Below, piece by piece: positions 29,724 to 43,815 of a DNA stretch of 64,000 nucleotides; within the stretch, counting starts at the first letter, position 1; the number at the start of each line of letters is the position of its first letter. Source of the stretch: Planctomycetaceae bacterium (GTDB lineage Bacteria > Planctomycetota > Phycisphaerae > UBA1845 > UTPLA1); NCBI GenBank assembly GCA_011525745.1, contig WYBU01000017.1, positions 26,756-90,755 of the forward strand, read 5' to 3'. The notes under the pieces were generated by a model that searched no databases, was not told the origin of the DNA, and saw only the letters and a list, made by a program, of their open reading frames with translations. The translations under genes were made by a program, and so were the position numbers.

Positions 29724-30224
29724 TCAGTTCGCCGCCTGCGGCAGCCGCGCCGGATCGAGCGACAGCGCGACCATGCCGCTGCTGCGCCGGAAACCCAGCT
29801 CTTCGCAGAAATCCACTTCGGTGCCGTAGGCCAGCACGTCGATCCGTTCGCAGCCCATGTCGCGCAGCGCCAGCAGCACGCGCAGCGCCAGGGCACGGGC
29901 GATGCCCTGATCGTCGTGCTCGATCCGGCCGTCGGTGCGCGTCACGGCGGCCGGTCCCTGATAGCGCGGATCGAGCTTGCACTCGACCAGATAGCCGCGC
30001 ACGCCGTCGGTCAGACCGCGTGCGACTCCGATCAGCGCGCCGGAAGGCTCGCGCGCCGCGACGAAACAGTCGGAGTTCTTCAGCATGTGCTGAATCTTCT
30101 CCGGCGACTTCGGCGTCGGATGATGCTGTGCGCGGTAGAACTCCAACAGTTCCTCCGCGTCGATGCGCGGCTCCAGCGCGTAGACGATCGTCGAAGCTGC
30201 GGTAGTCGCGACGGCCGTTTCCAT
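29724..30224 (-). CDS. GNAT-like N-acetyltransferase encoded between rpoB and rpoC
   Basis: 166 residues. The pattern suggests the GNAT fold: [12 protein letters not shown] at the N terminus, [20 protein letters not shown] as central strands, then [20 protein letters not shown] (acetyl-CoA helix region, with a degenerate Q-x-x-G-x-G/A loop), [20 protein letters not shown] at the C-terminal end and a hydrophobic strand. The substrate is unknown. It starts 30 bases after the rpoB stop and ends 106 bases before the rpoC ATG, in the same direction, so it is almost certainly cotranscribed with both. Its composition is like its neighbours, which argues against recent transfer. Confidence 0.78.
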   Translation of the reverse strand: METAVATTAASTIVYALEPRIDAEELLEFYRAQHHPTPKSPEKIQHMLKNSDCFVAAREPSGALIGVARGLTDGVRGYLVECKLDPRYQGPAAVTRTDGRIEHDDQGIARALALRVLLALRDMGCERIDVLAYGTEVDFCEELGFRRSSGMVALSLDPARLPQAAN

Positions 30225-30254
30225 GATGCGTCTCCCGTCGCCGGGCGTCGGCGA

Positions 30255-34727
<4,473 letters not shown>

Positions 34728-35165
34728 AGCAGCAATCCGCCCTTCGGTTGGCCGCTTCGCCCGGCGGAGGCCGCTCCGCCCGGCGCTTTGCGATGAGAAC
34801 CGTTGCCATCAGGCCGTTCCGACAGGCCGGTCCGACCGGCGCAGACGACGGCGCCTGCGCCGCCGGTTTCGACCGTCGAAACAGCGGCTCACGTTAATTG
34901 TCACTGGACGTAACGAACTCACGTCATCCTGGCGCGCCGAAACGCGACGCTTTCTTTCCGCACGATACGGCGAACGAAAACGTCGTGGCCGACGATCGAA
35001 ATCACGCTCACGCCGCCGGCGGACTTAGGCCGTCGACGGTGGCGCGTGGTTTCGCGACACATGTTGCCGGGAAATCACCGTGAGACGGACGCCATCTGAG
35101 ATGCGGCCGACCGATCCCGCTGCGGTCCGCCGGTTCACGCGTCCGATCCGGGGAATGACTGATAA
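34728..35165. other. rplL-rpoB spacer
   Basis: 438 bases without a gene. In many bacteria this spacer carries an attenuator that sets the ratio of ribosomal to polymerase subunits. I see no clear terminator hairpin with a U-run and no strong promoter, only scattered short GC palindromes. It is not a member of the dispersed repeat families. Confidence 0.5.
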
Positions 35166-35585
35166 CTACTTGCCCTTCATCTCGACCTTGGCGCCGGCCT
35201 CTTCCAGCTCTTTCTTGAGCTTCTCGGCGTCTTCCTTGGTCAGGCCTTCCTTGACCGTCTTGGGGGCGCCGTCCACCAGGTCTTTCGCTTCCTTCAGACC
35301 CAAGCCCGTCGCGGCGCGAACGACCTTGATCACGTTGATCTTCTTCTCGCCGCCGTCCTTGAGAATGATGTCGAACGCCGTAGGCTCTTCCGCCACTTCG
35401 GCGGCCGCACCACCACCCGCTCCGGGCGCAGCAGCCATGATCATGCCGCCACCGGCCGGTTCGATATTATACGTTTCCTTAAGGTAATCGACCACTTCCT
35501 GGGCCGTTTTGACCGTCAGGTTGGCGATCTTGTCGCCCAGGTCCTTCACTTCCGCACTGAATTCACGAGCCGGCGCACTTGCCAT
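35166..35585 (-). CDS. rplL: 50S ribosomal protein L7/L12
   Basis: 139 residues, slightly longer than usual at the N terminus ([20 protein letters not shown]). The stalk protein has an N-terminal dimerisation helix, an Ala/Gly-rich hinge ([18 protein letters not shown]) and the conserved C-terminal factor-binding domain ([40 protein letters not shown], ending EMKGK). It binds L10 and recruits GTPase factors. It is separated from rplJ by 152 bases. The usual order rplJ-rplL-rpoB is kept. Confidence 0.97.
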   Translation of the reverse strand: MASAPAREFSAEVKDLGDKIANLTVKTAQEVVDYLKETYNIEPAGGGMIMAAAPGAGGGAAAEVAEEPTAFDIILKDGGEKKINVIKVVRAATGLGLKEAKDLVDGAPKTVKEGLTKEDAEKLKKELEEAGAKVEMKGK

Positions 35586-35737
35586 GATCCGCTACTCCAA
35601 ACGCAAAAAACTCTCCGTCCCGATAGCCGGCATCACGCTGACGCCGTTTAACCCCGACCGGCCCGGCGGGCCGACCGTCTCATTGGGGCTTCCGGAAAAC
35701 GGTTCCGATTTCTGACTTTCGACACCCCGATTGCGGC

Positions 35738-36277
35738 CTACGCCACCTTCTGGACGGCTTCGCCCTTTTCGAGCCGCTTGACGATGCCCTTCACGCAGCC
35801 GGCAATCTTCCCGGCCGGGCTGCCCATGCAGGCCGACAGCCGGCTCGAGGGGCCGCGCATCGCCGCGGCGATGTCGCCGATGACCTCCAGCCGCGTGCGC
35901 ATTCGGGCCACTTCTTCAACCGGCAGGCATTCGCTGACTCCCTCAACCAGGCCGCCCTTGAGCACAACGCCGGGGTAGTCCTTGACGAGCGTCATCAGCG
36001 CCTTGGCGGCCTCGACGATGGTCGATCCGCCCGTCAGCAGCGCGCAGGGTCCCTTGAGTGCCTTGCCGACAGGCTCCAGGGGCGAGCCGGCGAAGACGCG
36101 CCGCGCGGTGCGGTTCTTGACGACGTGCAGCGTGTAGCCGCTCTGCCGCAGCTTGCCGCGAACCTGGTTGGCCTGTACGCCGTCGAGTTTCGATACGTCG
36201 AGCACCAGCGCGCTTTGTACGCCCGCGTACCACGCGCGAAGCTCGGACTCCATCATCTCGCGAACTTGCCGACTCAT
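35738..36277 (-). CDS. rplJ: 50S ribosomal protein L10
   Basis: 179 residues. L10 binds the L11 region of 23S rRNA and carries the L7/L12 dimers. Recognisable parts are REMMESELRAWYAGVQSALV, the RNA-binding patch HVVKNRTARRVFAGSPLEPV and a C-terminal helix ending RLEKGEAVQKVA. GGGGAGG sits 8 bases upstream of the ATG. Only 13 bases separate it from the rplA stop, so there is no room for a classical long L10 leader. If autogenous control exists it must use sequence inside rplA or another site. Confidence 0.93.
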   Translation of the reverse strand: MSRQVREMMESELRAWYAGVQSALVLDVSKLDGVQANQVRGKLRQSGYTLHVVKNRTARRVFAGSPLEPVGKALKGPCALLTGGSTIVEAAKALMTLVKDYPGVVLKGGLVEGVSECLPVEEVARMRTRLEVIGDIAAAMRGPSSRLSACMGSPAGKIAGCVKGIVKRLEKGEAVQKVA

Positions 36278-36290
36278 GCGATGGCCTCCC

Positions 36291-37226
36291 CTACGCGCCG
36301 ACCTTCAATTCGACCGACGGCGTCATCGTTCCGCTGATGCACACTTTCTTGATGAACGTGCCCTTCGATGTCTGCGGCTTCATGCGCCGAATGTGATCCA
36401 TGAACGATTCGATGTTCGCCGCCAGATCGTTTTCGGCGAAGCTCATCTTGCCCACGATGCCGTGCACGTTGCCGCCCGTGTCGTTGCGGAACTCGACCTT
36501 GCCGGCTGCGAATTCCTTCACCGCCGTGTCGATGTTGGGCGTCACCGTTCCGTTCTTCGGCGTCGGCATCTTGCCGCTGGGTCCCAGCACGCGGCCCAGC
36601 TTGCCGACCTTGCCCATCATGCGCGGATGAGCGATGGCCACGTCGAAGTCCATCCAGCCGTCCGACACCTTCTTGATCAGGTCGTCGCCGCCGGATTCGA
36701 TCGCGCCGGCGGCCTTGGCGACTTCGGCCTCGTCGCCATCGACGAAGCAGATCACGCGCCGCGTTTTTCCGATGCCGCGCGGCAGCGACACCGCACCGCG
36801 GATCGCCTGATCCGCCTGCTTCGGGTCGATGCCCAGCCACATCACGATGTTGACCGTCTGATCGAACTTGGTGCCGACGCCCATCCGCTTCAGTGTCTTG
36901 ACGGCCTCGGGCACCGGCAGCGGTTCCTTCGGCTGAAGCTCAATCGCTTTGCGGAATCGCTTGCTGGGTTTTCTTGGAGAGCGGCCGCGCTGCTTGGACT
37001 TGGCCGCGGACTCGGCTTCGGGCGCCTTGTCCCTGGCAGCCGCCGGCGCCTTGGGCGCCCGCTTGGCGGCGGGCGCCTTTCCCTCTTCGGACCTGGCCTC
37101 AACGGCCTTGGCTTCGGCCGCCGGCTTGGACGTGCCGCCTTTTTTTGACGGTTTGGTTTTGGGCGACGACTCGCCGGCCGGAGCCGGCGTTTCCGCCGCT
37201 TCCGGCGCTGATTTTTCCCTGGCCAT
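36291..37226 (-). CDS. rplA: 50S ribosomal protein L1 with a long N-terminal extension
   Basis: 311 residues, while L1 is normally about 230. Residues 1-84 are low complexity, rich in Ala, Pro, Lys and Glu. The L1 core begins about residue 85 and is intact: KRFRKAIELQ, GVGTKFDQTVNIVMWLGIDP, LGRVLGPSGKMPTPKNGTV, VEFRNDTGGNVHGIVGKMSF and KGTFIKKVCISGTMTPSV at the end. L1 forms the mobile stalk that handles E-site tRNA and can repress its own operon. The start is supported by AGGTGA 5 bases upstream, so the extension appears genuinely translated. Confidence 0.94.
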   Translation of the reverse strand: MAREKSAPEAAETPAPAGESSPKTKPSKKGGTSKPAAEAKAVEARSEEGKAPAAKRAPKAPAAARDKAPEAESAAKSKQRGRSPRKPSKRFRKAIELQPKEPLPVPEAVKTLKRMGVGTKFDQTVNIVMWLGIDPKQADQAIRGAVSLPRGIGKTRRVICFVDGDEAEVAKAAGAIESGGDDLIKKVSDGWMDFDVAIAHPRMMGKVGKLGRVLGPSGKMPTPKNGTVTPNIDTAVKEFAAGKVEFRNDTGGNVHGIVGKMSFAENDLAANIESFMDHIRRMKPQTSKGTFIKKVCISGTMTPSVELKVGA

Positions 37227-37372
37227 GACTCACCTCACACGAACGGCACGAAGCCGCTCTGCCACGATTGATGGTCGGCTCGTGGTCGAGCCTGCCGCCG
37301 CCGGGACATCGGCCTGCCGAAGCGGTCCTTCAGCGGCTGGCGCTTCCGCCGGTAAGGGGCGGGATTCGCATT

Positions 37373-37810
37373 TTAGGCCTCGACGATCTCGATGCCCATG
37401 TTTCGGGCCGTGCCGGCGATGATTCGCGCGCCGGCTTCGAGGTCGAAGCAGTTCAAATCCTTTTGCTTGACCTTGGCGATCTCGAGCAACTGTTTGTGCG
37501 TGACTTTGCCGACTTTTTCCTTGTTCGGAATGCCGGAGCCTTTTTCGATCTTGGCCGCGTCCTTCAACAGCACCGCCGCCGGCGGACTTTTGACGACGAA
37601 TTCGAACGACTTGTCGGCATAAACGGTTACAACCGCCGTCACCGGCATGCCGTTCAGCGCCTTGGTGCGGTCGTTGAACTGCATGACGAACTGACCGGGG
37701 TTGACGCCGTACTGGCCGCACGCCGGCCCGACGGGCGGTGCGGGCGTGGCCTGGCCGCCCTTGGCCTGAACCTTGAATACCGCGGTGATTTCCTTCTTTC
37801 GCTTTGCCAC
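37373..37810 (-). CDS. rplK: 50S ribosomal protein L11
   Basis: 145 residues. L11 binds the GTPase-associated region of 23S rRNA and contacts EF-G and RelA. The conserved N terminus KKEITAVFKVQAKGGQATPA, the PPVGPACGQYGVN loop and the C-terminal DLNCFDLEAGARIIAGTARN are intact. GTG at 37808-37810 is chosen because AGGGG lies 6 bases upstream; a TTG two codons earlier is too close to that Shine-Dalgarno. Order nusG-rplK-rplA is the usual one. Confidence 0.96.
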   Translation of the reverse strand: MAKRKKEITAVFKVQAKGGQATPAPPVGPACGQYGVNPGQFVMQFNDRTKALNGMPVTAVVTVYADKSFEFVVKSPPAAVLLKDAAKIEKGSGIPNKEKVGKVTHKQLLEIAKVKQKDLNCFDLEAGARIIAGTARNMGIEIVEA

Positions 37811-37835
37811 GTTCAACCCCTGCTTCGTCGCCGCG

Positions 37836-38498
37836 TTACAGCTTCTCGATCTGCCAGTATTCCAGCTCGATCGGCGTGGCGCGGCCGAAAATGCTGATGA
37901 TGACGCGCACCTGGCCCTTGTCGATCATCACTTCGTCGATCTCGCCCTCGTAGTTCTCGAACGGGCCTTCCTTCACTTTGACCTGGTCGCCCTTCTGAAG
38001 CCCGGCCATGCCGGCCAGGGTCGGCGTTTCGGCCGACTTTTCGACGACGGCCAGCATCTTCTCGACATCGTGCGGCTTCATCGGCGACGGCTTGCCGTCC
38101 GAACTGATGAAGTCGCCGACGCCGCTGGTTTCCTTGATGACGAACCACACGTCGTCGCTGACCATGCCGTTCTCTTCCGTGGCCATTTCGACGAATACGT
38201 AGCCCGGATACAGCTTGCGGTCGTAGACCCGCGCCTGCCCGGCACGCATTCGCTTTTCGCGCTGGGTCGGCACCAGCACGCGACCGACCTTGTGGTCGAG
38301 GTTCTCGCTCTTGATCTTGCGTTCCAGCGCGTCGCGAACCTGGTCCTCGCGGTTGCTGGCGACGCGCAGCACGTACCAGTTCATCCCCGGCCGCGTCTGC
38401 GTAAACGGGGCTTCCGGCCGCTCCGGCTCCGGACGCGCGTCCGAGCCTTGTTCCGAATTGGGGGGTAGCTCATCCGACAAAACTGCCTCGCCCATCAT
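37836..38498 (-). CDS. nusG: Transcription termination/antitermination protein NusG
   Basis: 220 residues, longer than the 181 of E. coli because of an N-terminal extension (about 35 residues, acidic and Pro-rich) before the NGN domain (GMNWYVLRVASNREDQVRDA). The NGN domain has YPGYVFVEM. The C-terminal KOW domain is LQKGDQVKVKEGPFENYEGE. It couples RNA polymerase to Rho and the ribosome. The start is one of GTG 38501, ATG 38498 or ATG 38495, all within 10 bases of the secE TGA, so secE and nusG are nearly overlapping and cotranscribed. Confidence 0.96.
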   Translation of the reverse strand: MMGEAVLSDELPPNSEQGSDARPEPERPEAPFTQTRPGMNWYVLRVASNREDQVRDALERKIKSENLDHKVGRVLVPTQREKRMRAGQARVYDRKLYPGYVFVEMATEENGMVSDDVWFVIKETSGVGDFISSDGKPSPMKPHDVEKMLAVVEKSAETPTLAGMAGLQKGDQVKVKEGPFENYEGEIDEVMIDKGQVRVIISIFGRATPIELEYWQIEKL

Positions 38499-38502
38499 CA
38501 CG

Positions 38503-39171
38503 TCAGGACCCGCCCAACATGCCCGCGATCAGATCGCCGCCGATTCGCAGCACGCCGATCTCGGTGAAAAACACCATCAGGCCCAGGTCGATCACAAACA
38601 ACGCCGCCGCCAGCACGACCATCACGAAAATAACCACGCGCGTCGAGCCGATCACCTCGCGCCGGCTGGTCCAATGGACTTTCTTCATCTCGCCTTCGGT
38701 GGCGATCAGAAAATCCACGACGCGCGCCGAACGTCCCAGCAGATGAAACGTCCATCCGCCGAAGAACAGCACCACCGCCGCGGACAGCCCGTATTGCAGG
38801 TACCGACCGGCATCCGTGCGACCCAGCTCGAACACGGCGAGCTTGTGGAACAGAAAGATCGCGCACCAGACGATCAGGATGGCCGCGCACACGCCGGTCA
38901 CCATGCGAATGCGCCGACCCTGCGAGGGCTTGAATACCTCAAAGAAACCGACGCGGGCGGCCCTGGCCGGCGCCACGCCGCGGTCGGCCGGTCGATCGTC
39001 CCGACCGGCGCGTTGAGCCTGCGACGATTCGGCTTCGTCGTCCCGATCGTCAAGCTCGTCGTCGAAATCGTTCTTCACACCGGCGCTCCGGTCGGCCGCC
39101 GCCGCTTCCACGTCGCCCTTGGCCGATGCGGACGGTCCCATCGACGCATGAATTCTGCCAGTCTTCGCCAC
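38503..39171 (-). CDS. secE: Preprotein translocase subunit SecE (extended form)
   Basis: 222 residues, far longer than the 60-130 of most SecE. A GTG start (39171) with GGAG 8 bases upstream gives an acidic, low-complexity cytoplasmic part (about residues 1-85), then three hydrophobic helices (about 92-113, 127-146 and 180-207). The essential SecE signature is recognisable before the last helix: FLIATEGEMKKVHWTSRREV, the amphipathic helix and hinge that clamps SecY. It therefore resembles E. coli SecE (three helices) with an added acidic region. It lies between tRNA-Trp and nusG, its usual place. Confidence 0.92.
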   Translation of the reverse strand: MAKTGRIHASMGPSASAKGDVEAAAADRSAGVKNDFDDELDDRDDEAESSQAQRAGRDDRPADRGVAPARAARVGFFEVFKPSQGRRIRMVTGVCAAILIVWCAIFLFHKLAVFELGRTDAGRYLQYGLSAAVVLFFGGWTFHLLGRSARVVDFLIATEGEMKKVHWTSRREVIGSTRVVIFVMVVLAAALFVIDLGLMVFFTEIGVLRIGGDLIAGMLGGS

Positions 39172-39226
39172 TCGCTCGGCTCCGCGGCCGACGGTCCGCC
39201 AGGACGCGCCGCCCGATCATTTCGGA

Positions 39227-39300
39227 CAGGGGCGAAGGGACTCGAACCCCCAACCTGCGGTTTTGGAAACCGCTGCTCTGGCCAATTGAGCTACGCCCCT
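39227..39300 (-). tRNA. trpT: tRNA-Trp (CCA)
   Basis: 74 nucleotides fold as a cloverleaf: acceptor stem AGGGGCG/CGCCCCT, D arm GCTC...GAGC, anticodon stem GCGGT/ACCGC with loop TTCCAAA giving anticodon CCA, and T arm with GGTTCGAGTC. The discriminator is G. The 3' CCA is not encoded. It lies between rpmG and secE in the same direction, the same arrangement as in many bacteria (tRNA-Trp upstream of secE). Confidence 0.95.
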
Positions 39301-39308
39301 GTGGTCCC

Positions 39309-39485
39309 TTACTTGCGCTTCACCTTGTGGATCGTGTGCCGGCGAAGACGTTTGCAGTATTTCTTCAAGCCGTCCTTCAGCCGCTCAGGGATGCCCTTGC
39401 TCATATTCGCTTCGATGCGGTAATTGAGGTCCCCCGACTCCGAACACTGGAGCCAGACCCATTCCCGCTTGCTGGCCTTGGCCAT
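39309..39485 (-). CDS. rpmG: 50S ribosomal protein L33
   Basis: 58 residues from ATG 39485 to TAA 39309. The sequence (MAKASKREWVWLQCSESGDL..., ...KKYCKRLRRHTIHKVK) is recognisable as L33. The zinc ribbon is half lost: in each CxxC knuckle the first Cys is kept (Cys14, Cys44) and the second is Ser17 or Leu47, so zinc binding is unlikely. It lies between tuf and tRNA-Trp; the tuf-rpmG-secE-nusG order is common in bacteria. Confidence 0.92.
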   Translation of the reverse strand: MAKASKREWVWLQCSESGDLNYRIEANMSKGIPERLKDGLKKYCKRLRRHTIHKVKRK

Positions 39486-39530
39486 GATCCGTACCCTTCA
39501 CTGCTGTCCCGCCGGGCCGATCAGGCCAAG

Positions 39531-40739
<1,209 letters not shown>

Positions 40740-40937
40740 TCCTGTACATCCTCCAAACGACGCGGGCGATCAGCGGCCCGCGAACACCGTCCAAATTACC
40801 TGATACCCGGTCCAACCACCGGCCGGACCGGTGGACGGACATCCGAACCTGCACCTCGTCCGCGGGATTCGCCTGGCCGATGGCCCGCGCCGACCGCACC
40901 GCATTCTCGCCTGTGATCGCGGACCGCCAGGCCAAAT

Positions 40938-41010
<73 letters not shown>

Positions 41011-41357
41011 GGCCTGCGCGCCTTGGGAAACACCTGTTCCAGGGACAGACCAAGGGCTGCTTGTCTCGGGATCGCCCACAGCCAAGCCGTGCTAGTATAA
41101 GCCGCGCCCACAACGCGTCAACTGGGAATTCTCACGGTCGCGCCTGTAACGAGGCCTGCCGTTGAACTTGCCCGACGGGCGCCGTCCGGCAGGTGACAAG
41201 GGTCCCCCATCCAACGATGCGCGCTGCCGCTCGATCCCCCAAAGACGCAAGATCATAGTAGATGATGCCGGAATGGAGACCACCGGACGGGACCGATTTG
41301 CGTCGATGCCGAGCGGCGATGCGCCGCTACAAGGACAGATTAGTCCTATAATCAAAC
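41011..41357. other. intergenic region upstream of the tRNA-Thr/tuf transcript
   Basis: 347 bases. The first 111 bases hold the leader and promoter of the tRNA-Thr/tuf unit. From about 41130 to 41357, next to the 3' end of the GT39-like gene, I see no further gene, terminator or repeat. Confidence 0.6.
41094..41121 (-). promoter_or_regulatory. sigma70-type promoter of the tRNA-Thr/tuf operon
   Basis: On the minus strand TTGACG (41116-41121) and TATACT (41094-41099) are separated by 16 bases; each matches consensus at 5 of 6. Transcription would start about 7 bases downstream, giving a leader of roughly 75 bases before tRNA-Thr. It is the best promoter seen for the whole minus-strand cluster. 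Confidence 0.7.
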
Positions 41358-43109
41358 CTATTGAAGCCGTTGTCCGAGGTTTCGCCCATGTTCCGGCCGA
41401 AGATCGACTGCCAGATGGGGACCCACCAGATAACGCGGCAGGTCGCGCAACTCCGGCAGCCGCAACAACGCTTCCGCCGCGCCGATCAGGTCGGCCCGAA
41501 TCACGAGCACCGAGCATGTGTTCAACGCCTGACGGGCTTGCGCTTCGTTGAGCACCTGAACGGCCTTCCGGTCCAGGTAGTACACAAGATGGGGCGGCGC
41601 CAGATTGCGATAGGAGTACGCGCCGCGACGATCGAACTCGATGAAGCTGCCGTACAGCGCAACCGACTCGTCGGGGGACAGCTTCGAAGCGATGTCCTGC
41701 CAGCCGCGAATGTAGTCCGCCGAGAACGAGCGCCGCGTGAAATAGTCGTCGACGCGAACCAACGACGACCCCGCGGTCGCCAGCAGGATCAGCACCGCCG
41801 TCGGCTGCGCGAGTCGATCGCTGATGCGCCGTGCGCCGGCGTGGATCGCCCGCACACCGACGCCCGCCAGAATCACCGCGGTGGGCGCGAGGTAATACTG
41901 CCAGTAGTTGTGCCGCAGGAATTGCTGCCAGAACAGCGCCAACCACGCGCCGCCGACGAACGTCATGACCCAAAACGGAATCCAGTTGGGAGTTCCCAAG
42001 CGCGCAGCAATCGGAACATTCGCTGCCGCGTGCTGTTGTTCCACGATCCCCGAATCCTGTTCCCGGTCTTCCGCGCCACGCGCGCGGCGACGCCCAACGA
42101 GGCTCGCGGCCGCTCCGATGCACGCGAGAACCAGAACGGCGTCGCTGAAATTGTCGCGCGTCAGTTGCAGCCCGCCACCGCGCATCGAACGATCGCGCCG
42201 GATCGAATCGATGTTTTCAACCGCGTCGCCTTCCGCGCGGCTGAACGCCATATCGCGCATCGCCGCCCAGGAGCCGTTCATGCCGACGTACACCAGCAGC
42301 ATCAGCACCGCCGCTGTACCGGCCGCGGGCAGCAGCGCCGCCAGGGCAACCAGGCGGCCGCTTCCGCGCGCCATCGGCGCAGGTGGATGTTGCGACGCGG
42401 CCGGCGAGTGCCGTCGCAGGCCCGCCCGGCGGCGAACCGCGTCGAGAAACACGACGCCCGCCGACAGCACGCCCGGCCAGTCGATCCAGATTGCCGCGAG
42501 CGTCGCCAGCGCCCAGACGCCCAGGCAATACGCGCGGCTGCGGCCCGTCGCCACTTCCCCGTGATACGCGAACCAGCCCCACCACGACGCCAGCATGAAG
42601 CACAGCGCGACCGCCTCCTGGTCGACCATGCGCCCGAAGAATGCCGTCATCGGCATGACGGCGTACAGCAGTCCCGCGATCATGGCCGTGGCGCGGCCGA
42701 GCGTGCCGGCCGTGATGCGCATCAGCAGCCACAGCGACGCCAGAGAGCAGACAATCGGCGCCAAGCGCGCCGCCGCCTCACTGACGCCGAACAGTGCAAA
42801 CGAGCCGCTGATCAGCCAGATCAGTCCCGGCGGATGCGTGGCGTAGCGGACGGCTTCGTCGACCGGCGGCGGGTGCGGACCCATTTCGACGACCGGCAGG
42901 CCGCGCGTCACTTCGAACGGATAGCGCAGCATGTTGCGCGCCAGGCAGGAGTAGTAGGCGCCGTTCCAGTCGTGCATGCCGACCCACGGCGCGGCCGCGT
43001 CGCGCGACAGCAGTGCGGCGTGAAGCGTCAACAGCGCCAGCACAATGAACGGCCGCGGTCGCGGCCAGGTGTCCGAGGTGGAATGCGCGGCGCGCATCGC
43101 GGGGACCAT
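41358..43109 (-). CDS. GT39-family-like polytopic membrane glycosyltransferase
   Basis: 583 residues with about ten transmembrane segments. The N-terminal layout matches the PMT/ArnT superfamily: a first helix, then an extracytoplasmic loop with acidic residues (MHDWNGAYYSCLARNML), the conserved His-Pro-Pro motif in YATHPPGLIWLI and FGVSEAAARL, and a YAVMPMTAFFGRMVDQEAV loop. These enzymes use polyprenyl-phosphate sugars as donors at the inner membrane. A C-terminal soluble domain (from about residue 450) contains YFTRRSFSADYIRGWQDIAS and a Rossmann-like strand pattern. The acceptor is unknown. Confidence 0.85.
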   Translation of the reverse strand: MVPAMRAAHSTSDTWPRPRPFIVLALLTLHAALLSRDAAAPWVGMHDWNGAYYSCLARNMLRYPFEVTRGLPVVEMGPHPPPVDEAVRYATHPPGLIWLISGSFALFGVSEAAARLAPIVCSLASLWLLMRITAGTLGRATAMIAGLLYAVMPMTAFFGRMVDQEAVALCFMLASWWGWFAYHGEVATGRSRAYCLGVWALATLAAIWIDWPGVLSAGVVFLDAVRRRAGLRRHSPAASQHPPAPMARGSGRLVALAALLPAAGTAAVLMLLVYVGMNGSWAAMRDMAFSRAEGDAVENIDSIRRDRSMRGGGLQLTRDNFSDAVLVLACIGAAASLVGRRRARGAEDREQDSGIVEQQHAAANVPIAARLGTPNWIPFWVMTFVGGAWLALFWQQFLRHNYWQYYLAPTAVILAGVGVRAIHAGARRISDRLAQPTAVLILLATAGSSLVRVDDYFTRRSFSADYIRGWQDIASKLSPDESVALYGSFIEFDRRGAYSYRNLAPPHLVYYLDRKAVQVLNEAQARQALNTCSVLVIRADLIGAAEALLRLPELRDLPRYLVGPHLAVDLRPEHGRNLGQRLQ

Positions 43110-43125
43110 CGCGCATCATGTTAAG

Positions 43126-43247
43126 GAGTCGCACACAAATAAACAGAACGATTGTCCCGGGTGGTACGGGCATCCTGCCCGTTCCGGACGGGCGGGACGC
43201 CCGTACCACCCTTCTTCCATTCGTTCACCTTATTTCCGCGCGATGCC
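43126..43247. repeat. 122-bp dispersed palindromic element, copy A
   Basis: It is nearly identical in sequence and exactly equal in length to 59412-59533. It contains perfect 13-base arms GGGTGGTACGGGC (43159-43171) and GCCCGTACCACCC (43199-43211), with an inner GCCCG...CGGGC hairpin between them. Part of the same core occurs at about 3260-3300 and 11450-11470. It sits just upstream of the GT39-like gene. Confidence 0.85.
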
Positions 43248-43271
43248 TGACCCGGCGCCCGCCCGCATTCG

Positions 43272-43769
43272 TCACGCCGGCTTGCGGACGTGCATCATGT
43301 AATCCAGCTCCGGCGGCGCGGCGCTCAGGCGGCGCAGGATGTTCACGGCCTGCGCTCGATGGTGCATCGAGTGAAGGCACGCCTGCATCAACATTTCCCC
43401 GAGACTGGCGACGAACAGGCCACCGAGCGAATCGCGATAGGTGATCGTGCGCGGCAGTTCGTCCGGCCGAACGCCGTCAAGAAATGCGTCGCGCTCCGCC
43501 GCCGTGCGCCCGAACCGCTCCGCCAGCGTCACGACGCTGACAGGCTCTTTCTCGTCCGGCCAGGGCGTTTCGGACTGTCCGCGGCTGCGCTGGTGCCAGA
43601 CCTGCTCGCCGGCATGGATGTGCATCAGCGTTCGCCGCAGCGTGCCGCGGCCGATGTCGAAGTTGCGATCGAGCTGCTCGTCGGAAAGCTGCGCAGCGCA
43701 GCGCAGTATCTGTTGATTGGCCCAGTCGCTGTAGCGCAGCAGTTGGCGGATGGTGTCGATCTGGATCAT
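43272..43769 (-). CDS. DinB/YfiT-like four-helix protein (single domain)
   Basis: 165 residues. A four-helix-bundle DinB-like protein. The usual three metal-binding His are visible: LRRTLMHIHAGEQVW at about residue 50 and LHSMHHRAQAVNILRRL near 135-150. Family members are often thiol- or stress-related transferases, such as mycothiol- or bacillithiol-dependent enzymes. No substrate can be assigned. It lies 46 bases downstream of a gene encoding two fused copies of the same domain on the same strand, so the two form an operon. Confidence 0.88.
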   Translation of the reverse strand: MIQIDTIRQLLRYSDWANQQILRCAAQLSDEQLDRNFDIGRGTLRRTLMHIHAGEQVWHQRSRGQSETPWPDEKEPVSVVTLAERFGRTAAERDAFLDGVRPDELPRTITYRDSLGGLFVASLGEMLMQACLHSMHHRAQAVNILRRLSAAPPELDYMMHVRKPA

Positions 43770-43815
43770 GTGTCGCGTTCCCCTGTGACGCCCGATGCGG
43801 GCGTCTCGCAGCGAA

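Noticed and set aside
29618..29896. Longer rpoC start at an upstream GTG
   Set aside because: It would overlap the acetyltransferase gene and add sequence unlike any beta' subunit. ATG 29617 matches the family start.
36278..36290. Autogenous L10 leader upstream of rplJ
   Set aside because: Only 13 bases separate rplA and rplJ, too little for the known leader structure.
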